Origin: a bacterium
Lineage (GTDB): Bacteria; Zixibacteria; MSB-5A5; CAIYYT01
Direction: 5' to 3'
DNA length: 64,000 nucleotides
NCBI GenBank assembly: GCA_016708315.1
Contig: JADJGC010000024.1
Span: forward strand, 124,001-188,000
In this document: piece by piece, positions 40,668 through 50,285 of the stretch
Layout: each line of letters begins with the position of its first letter
Position numbering within the stretch: the stretch's first letter is position 1
The notes under the pieces: generated by a model
The model's database searches: none
What the model was told of the DNA's origin: nothing
Seen by the model: the letters and a program-made list of their open reading frames with translations, nothing else
Translations under genes and position numbers: made by a program

Positions 40668-43223
40668 TTACTTAATAATAACGAACTTGCCCACTTGGTT
40701 GCCCAAAGCGGACTCGACTGAGTACAGATAGACACCTGAAACAGCCGCCTGAGTGTTGCGGGAAATGAGATCCCACGCCATCATGCTTTCGCCTTCTTGA
40801 AGCGGCGGACCGCTCGGGTGCTGAAGCTCGCGCACCAAGTCACCATCAAGAGTGTAAATGCGGATCGTCGCTTCCCTCGGCAGATTGGCGAAGTGAATGC
40901 GGCGGGCGCGATCCTGGGAGACAACGTTGCCTTCCAGTCGTTCGTAACCGGCATTGAAGTAACCACCATCAACACGATAGGGATTCGGGAAAACGGTAAC
41001 CTTGAGGTTTTCCTTCTCGACGCGGTCGGCGGAATTGACCGGGTAGATTTGAATCGCATTAGCCAGCGGCGAGCTTTCAAGCGGCGCCAAGCTGGTGGAC
41101 GGATTACCAAAGTCGAAAGCAGTGACGGACATATAGACGGCCTGCGAAGCAAGAACGCCGTCAATGGTGTATTCATATTCATAGAAAGCGTCTACCGAGT
41201 CGTTCAGTTCTTCAACCCAGATCATGTCGCCGGGCTGTGCATCGGGGTAGAGCTTGTAGATGCCGCCTTCTTCGCCCAGATCCGAACGGTTGAAGTCCTG
41301 GCTGGTGAAGTAATAGGCGGTTACGCTGTTGTCGGGATCGATCCAAGGCAGTGAGTCGCGCTGTGAGGTGTAGCGACCCGGATCAAAATCTTGGCCGTAA
41401 ATTAACTTGAGTGAATCCAGGGTGAACGGATTTTCTGTCATTTCCCAGCGCGGCGGAGCAAAGCCGGTATTCAAACGATGACGGCTATAGTTCTCGCGGT
41501 CATAGGAAGTAAGAAGTGCGAACTCGCTGAGAATGAGCTTGGAACCCATATAGACGCGATAGCCTTCAAAGTCTTTCTGGAATGAGAATGGATCCAGATT
41601 CTGCTCTGTGTCCTTACCATTCCAACGGACGGCGATTCTGCCCGGAGAGGCTGTGAATCTCATAAATGGCGGAGTCGGAGGCGGAGGGCCAGTGAAGTCG
41701 GGCACACCGTCACCAAAACGATAGATTTCCTTGCCCGTGCAAGGATTCATGATTGGATCCTCAACGCCAGGAAGTGTACGGATGCCATCATTGTCGGTAT
41801 CGACGCCCGGGTTGTCATAGACCCATGCCGCCCATTGGGCGTTAGTGGCAAGGTCGGTGAAATCGAGAACGGCATCGAACTTCATTGGGTCGGCTTCATC
41901 GTAAAACTTCTTGAAATCATCGGGACGAACATGGAAGCGATCGGCTCCGATGTAGGCCATGGTGACAAGAAGCGAGTCAGCCGGAGCGATATCGAATGGT
42001 CCAAATGAAAGCAGGTAACGAGTATCGTAGCCGTCGGCCAGATTCTTGCCGAGAGCAACGTCTGCCGGAGGCGGCAACCAGCCCTGCGCTGTGTAGTTGA
42101 TAGTCGAGAAGAGCTGGTCGTAGTCGAACTCGCCGTTCTTCATGAAGAAGTACTTATTCTCGTCACCGGCCGGAGTACCCAAACCGCCGGTTCCCAGACT
42201 GCGAGCGTTTGACTGAAGGATTGGACCCCAGTCGAGAGTCGGATCGCCCTGCGATACCCACCAGTTAAAGCTGGTTTTAAGTTCCGGGTTCGGAGTACGA
42301 ACCACGCGCGTGCCTGTGACTGCGGTCGGGCTCTTGGCATCAAATACACCGCCTGCGTTCGGATCGCCGTCATTATCCGCGATCCAGGCAACGTTGATTA
42401 CGTCTTCCAATTCCGCACATGAGGGCGAAAGAACTGTGTTCTTGAATCCACAGATGTCGTCCTGGAAGAAATTGTTGGTTCCCGGATGTCCGACGTCGGC
42501 ATCAACATAAATGCCCATGAATGCTTTGCGGATTTCGTTAACTCCGATATTGCGGATGACAAAATCGAGAAGAATAAAATCCTCGGCATACGAATATGAC
42601 CAAGAGTAGCTTTTCTGTACGATCTCGACGCCAATCGGTGCGTGAGCTCGTCCCTCTTCAGGATTGGTGGCTACATACGATGCATCAGTAAGCGTATCGG
42701 AGTAGACGGCAATATAGTCCGCTTCGGAAACAGCGTCGGGTGAATATTCAGGATCCGACTTTCTAATGGTGCGCTTGATCATGTTGCCGCGCGGTGAAGC
42801 ATCGGCCCACATTTCGAAAGCGCTCTGCCAGCCATCGTGGCCATGGGACACGAGGGTGTCTTCATTGACAATGGCGCCAATCCAAAGAGCGCCCTGGAAG
42901 AGATATTCTATTCCGGAACCGGCCGGAAAGACGCACGAAGGAGCGGAGAGCCCGGTTTCGGGGTCGAGAATGCTGGCATCGGCCTGATTGCCGAAAATGC
43001 CGTAGTTGGTCACGCACAGGTGCATGTTGCCGACTTTATGAACGCGGACTTCCTGCGACGGAGCAGCTAATGGTTTATTCAAGACTTGTAAGCGGCGCAA
43101 ATGCTCCGCTCTTGTTTCATTAGTTGCAAGCGCGGCTTGCGCGAGATTGTAACCGGCCAACAAGAAAACAAGGCCAATCACAAACTGCGGCAGCAGCGAT
43201 CTACTGTAACGATTAAAGTTCAC
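40668..43223 (-). CDS. large exported protein with FlgD-like C-terminal domain (paralogue of 44298-46865)
   Basis: This is an exported protein of 851 residues with a GTG start (GGAGG lies 7 bases upstream) and a signal peptide (LPQFVIGLVFLLAGYNLAQA). The N-terminal region has the motif VGNMHLCVTNYGIFG and YLFQGALWIGAIV. A conserved beta-rich block SYSWSYSYAEDFILLDFVIR lies near residue 215. A middle region has FTGPPPPTPPFMRFTASPGR. The C-terminal 110 residues (VTVFPNPYRVDGGYF, RIYTLDGDLVRELQHP, SGVYLYSVES, GNQVGKFVIIK) form a FlgD-Ig-like sorting domain. No enzyme motifs are visible. It lies between two PorV-like genes, 18-74 bases apart. Confidence 0.8.
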   Translation of the reverse strand: MNFNRYSRSLLPQFVIGLVFLLAGYNLAQAALATNETRAEHLRRLQVLNKPLAAPSQEVRVHKVGNMHLCVTNYGIFGNQADASILDPETGLSAPSCVFPAGSGIEYLFQGALWIGAIVNEDTLVSHGHDGWQSAFEMWADASPRGNMIKRTIRKSDPEYSPDAVSEADYIAVYSDTLTDASYVATNPEEGRAHAPIGVEIVQKSYSWSYSYAEDFILLDFVIRNIGVNEIRKAFMGIYVDADVGHPGTNNFFQDDICGFKNTVLSPSCAELEDVINVAWIADNDGDPNAGGVFDAKSPTAVTGTRVVRTPNPELKTSFNWWVSQGDPTLDWGPILQSNARSLGTGGLGTPAGDENKYFFMKNGEFDYDQLFSTINYTAQGWLPPPADVALGKNLADGYDTRYLLSFGPFDIAPADSLLVTMAYIGADRFHVRPDDFKKFYDEADPMKFDAVLDFTDLATNAQWAAWVYDNPGVDTDNDGIRTLPGVEDPIMNPCTGKEIYRFGDGVPDFTGPPPPTPPFMRFTASPGRIAVRWNGKDTEQNLDPFSFQKDFEGYRVYMGSKLILSEFALLTSYDRENYSRHRLNTGFAPPRWEMTENPFTLDSLKLIYGQDFDPGRYTSQRDSLPWIDPDNSVTAYYFTSQDFNRSDLGEEGGIYKLYPDAQPGDMIWVEELNDSVDAFYEYEYTIDGVLASQAVYMSVTAFDFGNPSTSLAPLESSPLANAIQIYPVNSADRVEKENLKVTVFPNPYRVDGGYFNAGYERLEGNVVSQDRARRIHFANLPREATIRIYTLDGDLVRELQHPSGPPLQEGESMMAWDLISRNTQAAVSGVYLYSVESALGNQVGKFVIIK

Positions 43224-43296
43224 TGACTTCCCTCCGACTCTATCCGAAATGAAATTATCTCACAACCATATCAACAAAGAACAATAACGTTTCTCC

Positions 43297-44229
43297 TTAG
43301 AACTTCATCCCGAGGGTGAAGCGGTGGGCTTCGTTAAGCAAGCCCATATCCTGATAGCCGTAGTCCAAGCGCAGTTCCATCTTGTTGAAGGGAACGCGAA
43401 GACCGCCGCCGACACTGAACGTGCCTTCATCGTAGTTGAATTTCTCACCAACCCGGATAAAGTAGCGTTCGTCGTAGCCGTACTCAAAGCCGGCATTGTA
43501 CTTCTCAAGATTGTCGGAAGGATGCGATGCTTCAACGGCAAACACACCTTTGTGTTTCTCGCCGTCAAGCACGTTTATCGCGCCGCCAAAACGGAAGTTA
43601 ATCGGAAGCGGATAGCCCTCTTGAATGAAGGTCATGTCCGGTCCGAAGTTCGAAATCACCATCGAAATCTTGAAGTTGCGGAAACCAGTATCGTAGTTCG
43701 TACCGACATCGGCTGCCCAACCGCTGGCGCGTTCGTCTTCAAGAAGTTCATCGATGAACTTCAAGGTCAAGCCGACGCTGAAGCGATCAGTCAAGGCGCG
43801 GCCATAGCTCAACGTCGCGGCATAGCTGCGAGCGCCGAAGGTACGACCGGTGCCGTCGAAGTACTCATACGTTGTCTCGTCCATGTCGCCGGCATCGAGC
43901 GAGTAGAAACCCAATCCCAAAACACCGCCGAAACGATACAACGGATAAGCGATTCCGGCAAAGTCATACTTGATCTCAGCAGGATAATCTACATGTGTAA
44001 ACACTACTTCGCGATCATAGAGATGCGTCAGACCGGCAGGGTTGTAATACATCGCCGTCGCATCATTCGACACCGCCACAAACGCTTCCCCCATGCCGAT
44101 CGCGCGCGCGCTAACACCGATCTCTAAAAACTGAGCGCCTGCCGTTCCAACCTTCGCCTGTGCCAGCAACATGCCCGGCAGAAGCAAAAGCAGAAGCGAC
44201 ACACCCAGTATCATCTTCCTCACTATCAT
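43297..44229 (-). CDS. PorV/PorQ family outer-membrane barrel protein, copy 2 (intact)
   Basis: This is an intact exported barrel of 310 residues. The signal peptide is followed by the PorV motif GAQFLEIGVSARAIGMGEAF-like stretch, then AVSNDATAMYYNPAGL. The body consists of amphipathic strands, and the C terminus is FTLGMKF. GAGGAG lies 5 bases before the ATG. In T9SS organisms PorV binds the C-terminal domains of substrates; here the likely substrates are the proteins encoded on either side. It is nearly identical to copy 1. Confidence 0.88.
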   Translation of the reverse strand: MIVRKMILGVSLLLLLLPGMLLAQAKVGTAGAQFLEIGVSARAIGMGEAFVAVSNDATAMYYNPAGLTHLYDREVVFTHVDYPAEIKYDFAGIAYPLYRFGGVLGLGFYSLDAGDMDETTYEYFDGTGRTFGARSYAATLSYGRALTDRFSVGLTLKFIDELLEDERASGWAADVGTNYDTGFRNFKISMVISNFGPDMTFIQEGYPLPINFRFGGAINVLDGEKHKGVFAVEASHPSDNLEKYNAGFEYGYDERYFIRVGEKFNYDEGTFSVGGGLRVPFNKMELRLDYGYQDMGLLNEAHRFTLGMKF

Positions 44230-44279
44230 CGCAGCTCCTCTATCGAAACCGTAAATATTCTTTGTCCTTATAAAGTCCG
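43297..44279. repeat. long duplicated tract, copy 2
   Basis: This is the partner of 39671-40649. Similarity starts exactly at the stop codon (TTAG on the plus strand) and ends in the leader at TAAAGTCCG; sequences outside are unrelated on both sides. Confidence 0.9.
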
Positions 44280-44297
44280 CAGCAAATCACGGCGGAC

Positions 44298-46865
44298 TTA
44301 TCTGATAATCACAAACTTACCGACCTGATTACCTTGTGGCGACTGAACAGAATAAAGGTAAATGCCGGAAACGGCAGCTTGTGTATTGCGCGTAATCAAA
44401 TCCCAGGCGAGCATACTCTCGCCTTCCTGGAATGGGCAATCGCACGGGTGTTGAATTTCGCGGACCAGATCGCCATCGAGCGTGTAGATGCGAATCGTCG
44501 CTTCCTTCGGCAGATTGGCGAAATGAATGCGACGAGCGCGATCGGTTGACGCCGTGGTATTGTCGAGCCGTTCGTATCCGGCTTCAAGATATCCACCATC
44601 GACGCGATACGGGTTTGGAAACACCGTGACATTGAGTCCTTGTTCGACTACCCGATCAGCAGAGTTGACCGGATAAACCTGGATGGCGTTTGCCAACGGC
44701 GAGCTTTCGAGCGCGGCGAGGCTTGTTGCCGGGTTGCCATAGTCAAAAGACGAGACAGCGAAGTAAAGCGGGCGCGAGGCCAGCAATCCGTCGATGATAT
44801 ACTCATATTCATAATAAGCGTCTACAGAGTCGTTGAGTTCATCAAGCCAGATCATGTCGCCGGGTTGTGCATCGGGGAAGGCTTTCCGGATGGAACCCGC
44901 TTCACCTAAGGTGGATCTGTTGAAGTCCTGCTTGGTGAAGTAGTAAGCCGTCTGAATTCCGCCTTCATCGACCCACGCCAGCGAATCCGACTGATTGGGA
45001 TATTCTGCCGGATCAAATTCGGGACCGTAAATATCTCTAAGCGAGTCAAGCGTGAAGGGCACTTCGGTCAGTTCCCAGCGGACCGGATCGAAGTTGAGAT
45101 TCAAACGATAGCGATTGTAATCTTCGGTATCGAACGAAGTAAGAAGTGCAAATTCGCTGAGGACGAGCTGTGTTCCCATGTAGACGCGATAACCTTCGAA
45201 GTCGCGCAAGAATGAGAATGGATCTTCGGAAGTTTCAGTCTGCTCTCCGTTCCACCGGAGTTCTACGCGTCCGGGAGAAGCCGAGAACCGAAGCTGCGGT
45301 GCAGGCGGCGGAGGAGGACCGGCGAAGTCGGGAACGCCGTCACCATACTTGTAGTATTCCTTGCCGGTACACGGATTGAAATGCGGATCGGGATCGGTAA
45401 TCGGAGCAATCGATTTGACACCATTGCTGTCGGTGTCGATTCCGGGATTATCATAGACCCAGCCTGCCCATAGCGAGTTGGTAACCAAATCGGAGAAGTC
45501 GAGCGAAGCATAAAATGCTGACGGGTCAGTTTCATTGAACAATCGGAAGTCGTTCGGATTGCGATGGAACTTGTCGCCGGCGGCATAGGCGATGGTAATC
45601 GGGAGCGAGTCGCCCGGGGGAAGTTCGAATGGACCGAACGAGAATAGATAGCGAGTATCGTATCCGTCAGCGAGGTTCGGCGCCAGGCCCGGCTGACCGG
45701 ACGGAGGCAACCAACCAGCAGCGGTATGATCGACTGCGGAGAAAATCTGGTCATAATCGAATTCGGGGCGCGACATAATATAGTACTTGTTGCGGTCGCC
45801 TTCCGGCGTACCGAGATAGCCACCGTAATCGCGGTTATTGTCGATGCGGCGCGGTCCCCAGTCGAGATTGGTGTCGTCACCGTTTGAGACCCACCAGTTG
45901 AAAGAGAATTGCAGTTCGGGGTTCGGCGAGCGCACAACTCGAGTTCCGGCAACTCCTGAGGGGCTGTATTCGTTGAAGACGTTATTGACGGGGTCGCCAT
46001 CGAAGTCGGCAGTCCAGGCAATGTTCACATCTTCAACAATCTCGGGGCAAGCCGGAGTTGGTGATGACTCCAGATATCCGGTGATATCGTCGGCGAAACC
46101 GTCTGGCGTGTTGACGTGCCAGATGTCGGCATCGACATAGAGGGCCATGTACATCTTGCGCAGGTCGCGTTGGCCGATATTGACGATCTTGAAATCCATC
46201 AATACAAAATCTTCAGCGTAGCTAAACGACCAAGAGTAGCTTCGCTGTATAATCTTGATGCCGAGCGGCTTGTGAGGGCGATTGAGAATGGCATCGCGCT
46301 CAGTAAGCGCAGCATCGATAAGTGTATCGGTGTATTCGGAGATGTAATCCTGTTCGCTGACGGCCTCGGTGCTGTAGAACTCCGAGGTCTTGCGTGTCGA
46401 CATCTGGACGATATCGTCAAGCGGAGCGGGACGAGGGTACATTTCATGGACGCGCTGCCAACCGTCGGCACCAACTGAAACGATGGTGTCGTCATCGGCA
46501 ACGGCGCCGATCCAGAAGGCTCCCTGGAAGAGATAGTTCACGCCGGTACCGGCTGGGAATTCAAACGACGGCGCCAGTTCACCTTGAGTGACTCCGGGGC
46601 CAATGCAATAAAGTTCGGGCAACCAGTCGCTGGCATCATTGAACTGGCTTCCGAAGAAACCCCAGTTGGTAACCGTGAAAAAGACATTGCCGACGCGGTG
46701 AGAGCAGTTTTGAGTATTCGGTGTTGCCGTCACTTTGCGCAACGCCTGACGCCGAAGATCGTCGTCATCGGCGCGTTTAGTCGCAGCAAGCCCCGTAGCG
46801 CTGATGATTATCAGCGCTACGATCGTCAGTTTACTCACCCGCCACACCAGTCCACCTAACATCAT
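44298..46865 (-). CDS. large exported protein with FlgD-like C-terminal domain (paralogue of 40668-43223)
   Basis: This is an exported protein of 855 residues with a signal segment (VSKLTIVALIIISATGLAAT). The ATG at 46865 has GAGG 7 bases upstream. It aligns with the 851-residue protein along its full length: VGNVFFTVTNWGFFG, VNYLFQGAFWIGAV, SYSWSFSYAEDFVLMDFKI, and the C-terminal VTVFPNPYRVDGGYLEAGYE...GNQVGKFVIIR. Many positions differ, so this duplication is much older than the PorV tract homogenisation. No catalytic motif is recognised. It starts 23 bases after the receptor gene stop. Confidence 0.8.
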   Translation of the reverse strand: MMLGGLVWRVSKLTIVALIIISATGLAATKRADDDDLRRQALRKVTATPNTQNCSHRVGNVFFTVTNWGFFGSQFNDASDWLPELYCIGPGVTQGELAPSFEFPAGTGVNYLFQGAFWIGAVADDDTIVSVGADGWQRVHEMYPRPAPLDDIVQMSTRKTSEFYSTEAVSEQDYISEYTDTLIDAALTERDAILNRPHKPLGIKIIQRSYSWSFSYAEDFVLMDFKIVNIGQRDLRKMYMALYVDADIWHVNTPDGFADDITGYLESSPTPACPEIVEDVNIAWTADFDGDPVNNVFNEYSPSGVAGTRVVRSPNPELQFSFNWWVSNGDDTNLDWGPRRIDNNRDYGGYLGTPEGDRNKYYIMSRPEFDYDQIFSAVDHTAAGWLPPSGQPGLAPNLADGYDTRYLFSFGPFELPPGDSLPITIAYAAGDKFHRNPNDFRLFNETDPSAFYASLDFSDLVTNSLWAGWVYDNPGIDTDSNGVKSIAPITDPDPHFNPCTGKEYYKYGDGVPDFAGPPPPPAPQLRFSASPGRVELRWNGEQTETSEDPFSFLRDFEGYRVYMGTQLVLSEFALLTSFDTEDYNRYRLNLNFDPVRWELTEVPFTLDSLRDIYGPEFDPAEYPNQSDSLAWVDEGGIQTAYYFTKQDFNRSTLGEAGSIRKAFPDAQPGDMIWLDELNDSVDAYYEYEYIIDGLLASRPLYFAVSSFDYGNPATSLAALESSPLANAIQVYPVNSADRVVEQGLNVTVFPNPYRVDGGYLEAGYERLDNTTASTDRARRIHFANLPKEATIRIYTLDGDLVREIQHPCDCPFQEGESMLAWDLITRNTQAAVSGIYLYSVQSPQGNQVGKFVIIR

Positions 46866-46888
46866 TGTATTACCTCAACTCAGTGTGA

Positions 46889-49800
46889 TTAAAATTCGAC
46901 TCCAATACCAAGGCGAATATTCCGGCCCGGTCCAAGATTGGTCGGGTCACTGTTGATTGGAGTACCTTCCAGCACGTAGTTCGAGCCGGTAAGTTTCGAA
47001 TTGGAATTATATCTACCGGTCAGGCCGTAGATGAAATCAATGTTCTTGTTATCAAAAAGATTGTTCACCCACATCGTCACGGTGTAGGTCATTCCCATGA
47101 ACGGAATGCGCTTGTAAGTTCTGATGTCGACATTGGAGGTCGACGGATAGCGCAGCGAGTTCGTCTGCGGAGACTCGCCCGGAAGCAGACGGAGACCCGG
47201 ATAATCGCGGTCCGGAGTATACGGGAATCCTGAACCGAACTGCCAGATCAAGTTTGCACCCCAGTTGTCGGGGAGCTTCAAGCCGAACAGTTCCGGATGA
47301 TCATCAACCGGGATTTCGAAATCGAGGTTGAGTGAAATCTGATGACGGACATCCCAGTTAAGCGGGAATTCCTGAATCGGAATCGAGCGATTGTAGAAAT
47401 CGTCAAAGTAGTTGGAGCTTTCATCGGAGCTCTTGCCGTAGGCGAAGGAATATTCATAGGTGAAGGTACCCTGAATATAATTGCCATAGAGCTTCTCAAG
47501 TTCAGCTTCGAAACCGCGCGTACGAGCGTAGTCAGAATTCTGATACACGTTGCGCTGAAGCGGTCCAGTGCCTTCGCGCTGGGAGTTGATGATTCCGAAA
47601 ATGTCTTTATAGAAGCCGGACAAACCAAGCACATAGTCATTCGACATTACGTAGTTGACGCCGAACTCATATTGGATGGTTTTCTGATAATCGAGGTTCT
47701 CGTTTCCGATGATACCAAAGGCGCTTGACGACTGAGTCGCGCGGCGATACATCACGTTCAAATCCGGCAGCTGGTTGAAGTGGCCGTAGTTGAAATAGAC
47801 TTTGGCTTTGTCGGAGATCGGATAGCTGAAGCCGATACGCGGGCTAAACCGGTTCTGCGAGCCAAGAATGGTCTTGGTCTCAAGCTGGTCGGTGCTCTCG
47901 TTCTGCTTCAGTTCGGCTGACTGGATGAAGAAGTCATAGCGCAAGCCGATGTTGGCAATCATGGCGCCGTACTCCATACGATCCTGCAGGAACACCGCAC
48001 CGGTGATCGGGCTGCGTTCGTAGAAATCACGGAAGACGCCGCGATCCGGCCAAGCGCCGCCATCCGGCGTGCCGTCATACGGGAAATCAGGATACTGCAG
48101 TTCGATGTAGCTCAGCTCATTGATATCGAGGTTCAAGCCGGTCTTGACTTCGTGCTCTTTCGAGAACGCCTTGTTGACCTTGAAGTCAGCAGTGTAACGG
48201 ACGGCAGAACGATCGTGGTAGAGTGACCACTGGTCGGAGCCGTAGTCATAGAAACCGTCGCGACGATCATAGGAGCCATTCTTATTCAGATCCTTGAACG
48301 GCTCGCCGGCATCGTAGATGCTGTTCTTGGCATCATAGATTCCGTTGCCATTGAGGTCTTTGAACGGCGTACCCGGAAGCCAAGCATCCTTGGGACCGTC
48401 GTATTTGGAGTTACGATTGAGATCTTGATTGACTGCAGGGTCTACCGCCATCACGAAGATATCGATACCGGCATCATAGACGCCATTCAAGTTCACATCG
48501 GTAAACGGCTCGCCGAGAACAAGGTCGCCATCGGTGTAAGGTTCGCCAACGTCGATATTGGTGATGTCGGCGCGATTGCGGTCATACACTCCATTGCGAT
48601 TTGTGTCGATGAGAAGAATGTCGCCGGAGTTCCATTTGCCGTCGCCATTGACATCGACAAACTGCTCGGATTCGTAAAAGTCGACGACACCGTTTCCGTT
48701 CCAGTCGGTATAGATGGTATCAACGACGCCTCTTGAGTTAGCGATGCCCTGATGAGCAGATTCGACACCGCGGAATTCCGGATCGATTTCTTGCGGGATT
48801 CTCGGCCAGAGACCATCGGCGGTCGTGTATGCATCACCAAAGGTGTAGAAATCTCCGCCCCAAACCCATGAGGTATCACCGTTAGAATTGACGAACGGCT
48901 CAGGGGAATCGAAGACGCCATTGTTATTGCGGTCAAGATAAGCTTCGTAGTCGCTGAACTGGATGAAATCACCAGGAGTCTTACCTTCGCCCGGACGATT
49001 CGGATCACCGGGCATTTCAGTGTAGTTACGATTATAGCGAGACAGCGTAATCGTGTAGAAGGTTGACTTGTCGATCTGGTGGGTCAACTGCGCGGAATAA
49101 GTTGCCGACTCTTCATTAACGACCGGCGCATAGGACGGGACGTTGATGTGGGTCCAGGCAAACGTGGTGTTGTTATCCCACGAACCACGGAAGCGCAAAT
49201 TCAAACGAATATTGGCGCTAGCTTCATAGCGAACGTTGACCTGGGCTTCATACGAATTCTGCATTCTATCTTCCAAGTCGAACAGACCAAGGATCGAGCG
49301 AGTCTTGAATCCACGCTGAGTAGTCGGCGTGAAGTAATCCTTGTAGCTGATGTAACCGTCAGTTTTTTCAGCAGCTGCTTGAATAGAATAGAACACCTTG
49401 TCGGCAAACCAATTGATGCCCAGCTTTGGAAGCAGGCGATTGGCAAGAATTGGATCGGGGCCGGAAAGATTGAATTCGCCGCGATCGTAGTTGTTGGAGT
49501 TCTTATTCAGGATGCTGGTTCCGAAGTCATCGGTGAAGTATTCGAATTCGGCCTTGGTAACATCCGAACCGGCCTTGGTGGTGATGTTAACGATACCGGA
49601 GGTAGCGTTGCCGTACTCGGCATCGAAACCGCCCTTGATGATCTGAAGATCTTCAACGACGTTGTTCGAGATATTCATGGCCTGGTCAACAGCGCCACGG
49701 CCACCCAACGGATCTTTAACAGCGACACCGTCAACGACGTAGGTGACTTCGTTGGAACGGCCGCCACGGAAGTGGATTTCGCCGAAACGCTCGACAACAC

Positions 49801-50278
49801 CGACCTGCGCTTTGAGCAGTTCGGATACGGTCGCTACCGGCATGTTCTTAATGCTCTCCGCCGTGATCTGGCGAAGGTTGGCAGTTTCGGTCACGCGAAG
49901 CAGGTCGCGATCGGCAGTGACGATCTGAGCTTCTGTTTCGACAATGGACTCTTCCATTGCGAAGTCTACAGGAATCGTCGCATCGACGCGAATTTCGACT
50001 TTCTCAGTACGCACCGAAATCCAGCCGGTGAGGGTAGCGGTGATCGAGTACATTCCCGGGGGAACGTTAATGATCAAGTATTCGCCGTTAGGATCGGCCT
50101 GGGCACCCATGGTGGTACCGTCGATCTGAACCACAGCAAACGGCACGGGTTCTTTGGTCTTCTTGTTAGTGATCTTGCCTTTAACTCTACCAGTCGAGCC
50201 GGCGAAAACGCTGGCTGCGGTAAAGAGGCCAATCACCATTAAGACCAATGCGCTCTTAAAAACGTTAGCCATCCGCAT
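46889..50278 (-). CDS. TonB-dependent receptor with carboxypeptidase-regulatory domain and internal calcium-loop repeats
   Basis: This is an outer-membrane receptor of 1129 residues. The start is the ATG at 50278, 7 bases after AAGGAGG; the frame is open 20 codons further but lacks a signal peptide there. The signal peptide (1-27) is followed by a carboxypeptidase-regulatory-like domain (28-105: GRVKGKITNKKTKEPVPFA). The plug domain (about 130-240) has EIHFRGGRSNEVTYVVDGVAV, and a long barrel follows that ends in IRLGIGVEF. At about residues 450-675 a large loop holds eight D-x-N-x-N-G-x-x-D-type motifs (for example DWNGNGVVD, DTNRNGVYD, DLNGNGIYD), which are predicted calcium sites. It is the first gene of the operon running down to 37758. 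Confidence 0.9.
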   Translation of the reverse strand: MRMANVFKSALVLMVIGLFTAASVFAGSTGRVKGKITNKKTKEPVPFAVVQIDGTTMGAQADPNGEYLIINVPPGMYSITATLTGWISVRTEKVEIRVDATIPVDFAMEESIVETEAQIVTADRDLLRVTETANLRQITAESIKNMPVATVSELLKAQVGVVERFGEIHFRGGRSNEVTYVVDGVAVKDPLGGRGAVDQAMNISNNVVEDLQIIKGGFDAEYGNATSGIVNITTKAGSDVTKAEFEYFTDDFGTSILNKNSNNYDRGEFNLSGPDPILANRLLPKLGINWFADKVFYSIQAAAEKTDGYISYKDYFTPTTQRGFKTRSILGLFDLEDRMQNSYEAQVNVRYEASANIRLNLRFRGSWDNNTTFAWTHINVPSYAPVVNEESATYSAQLTHQIDKSTFYTITLSRYNRNYTEMPGDPNRPGEGKTPGDFIQFSDYEAYLDRNNNGVFDSPEPFVNSNGDTSWVWGGDFYTFGDAYTTADGLWPRIPQEIDPEFRGVESAHQGIANSRGVVDTIYTDWNGNGVVDFYESEQFVDVNGDGKWNSGDILLIDTNRNGVYDRNRADITNIDVGEPYTDGDLVLGEPFTDVNLNGVYDAGIDIFVMAVDPAVNQDLNRNSKYDGPKDAWLPGTPFKDLNGNGIYDAKNSIYDAGEPFKDLNKNGSYDRRDGFYDYGSDQWSLYHDRSAVRYTADFKVNKAFSKEHEVKTGLNLDINELSYIELQYPDFPYDGTPDGGAWPDRGVFRDFYERSPITGAVFLQDRMEYGAMIANIGLRYDFFIQSAELKQNESTDQLETKTILGSQNRFSPRIGFSYPISDKAKVYFNYGHFNQLPDLNVMYRRATQSSSAFGIIGNENLDYQKTIQYEFGVNYVMSNDYVLGLSGFYKDIFGIINSQREGTGPLQRNVYQNSDYARTRGFEAELEKLYGNYIQGTFTYEYSFAYGKSSDESSNYFDDFYNRSIPIQEFPLNWDVRHQISLNLDFEIPVDDHPELFGLKLPDNWGANLIWQFGSGFPYTPDRDYPGLRLLPGESPQTNSLRYPSTSNVDIRTYKRIPFMGMTYTVTMWVNNLFDNKNIDFIYGLTGRYNSNSKLTGSNYVLEGTPINSDPTNLGPGRNIRLGIGVEF

Positions 50279-50285
50279 GGACCTA

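Noticed and set aside
49079..50242. 387-codon open frame antisense to the TonB receptor gene
   Set aside because: The receptor frame has signal peptide, plug motifs and a strong ribosome-binding site; the opposite frame has none and is a shadow.
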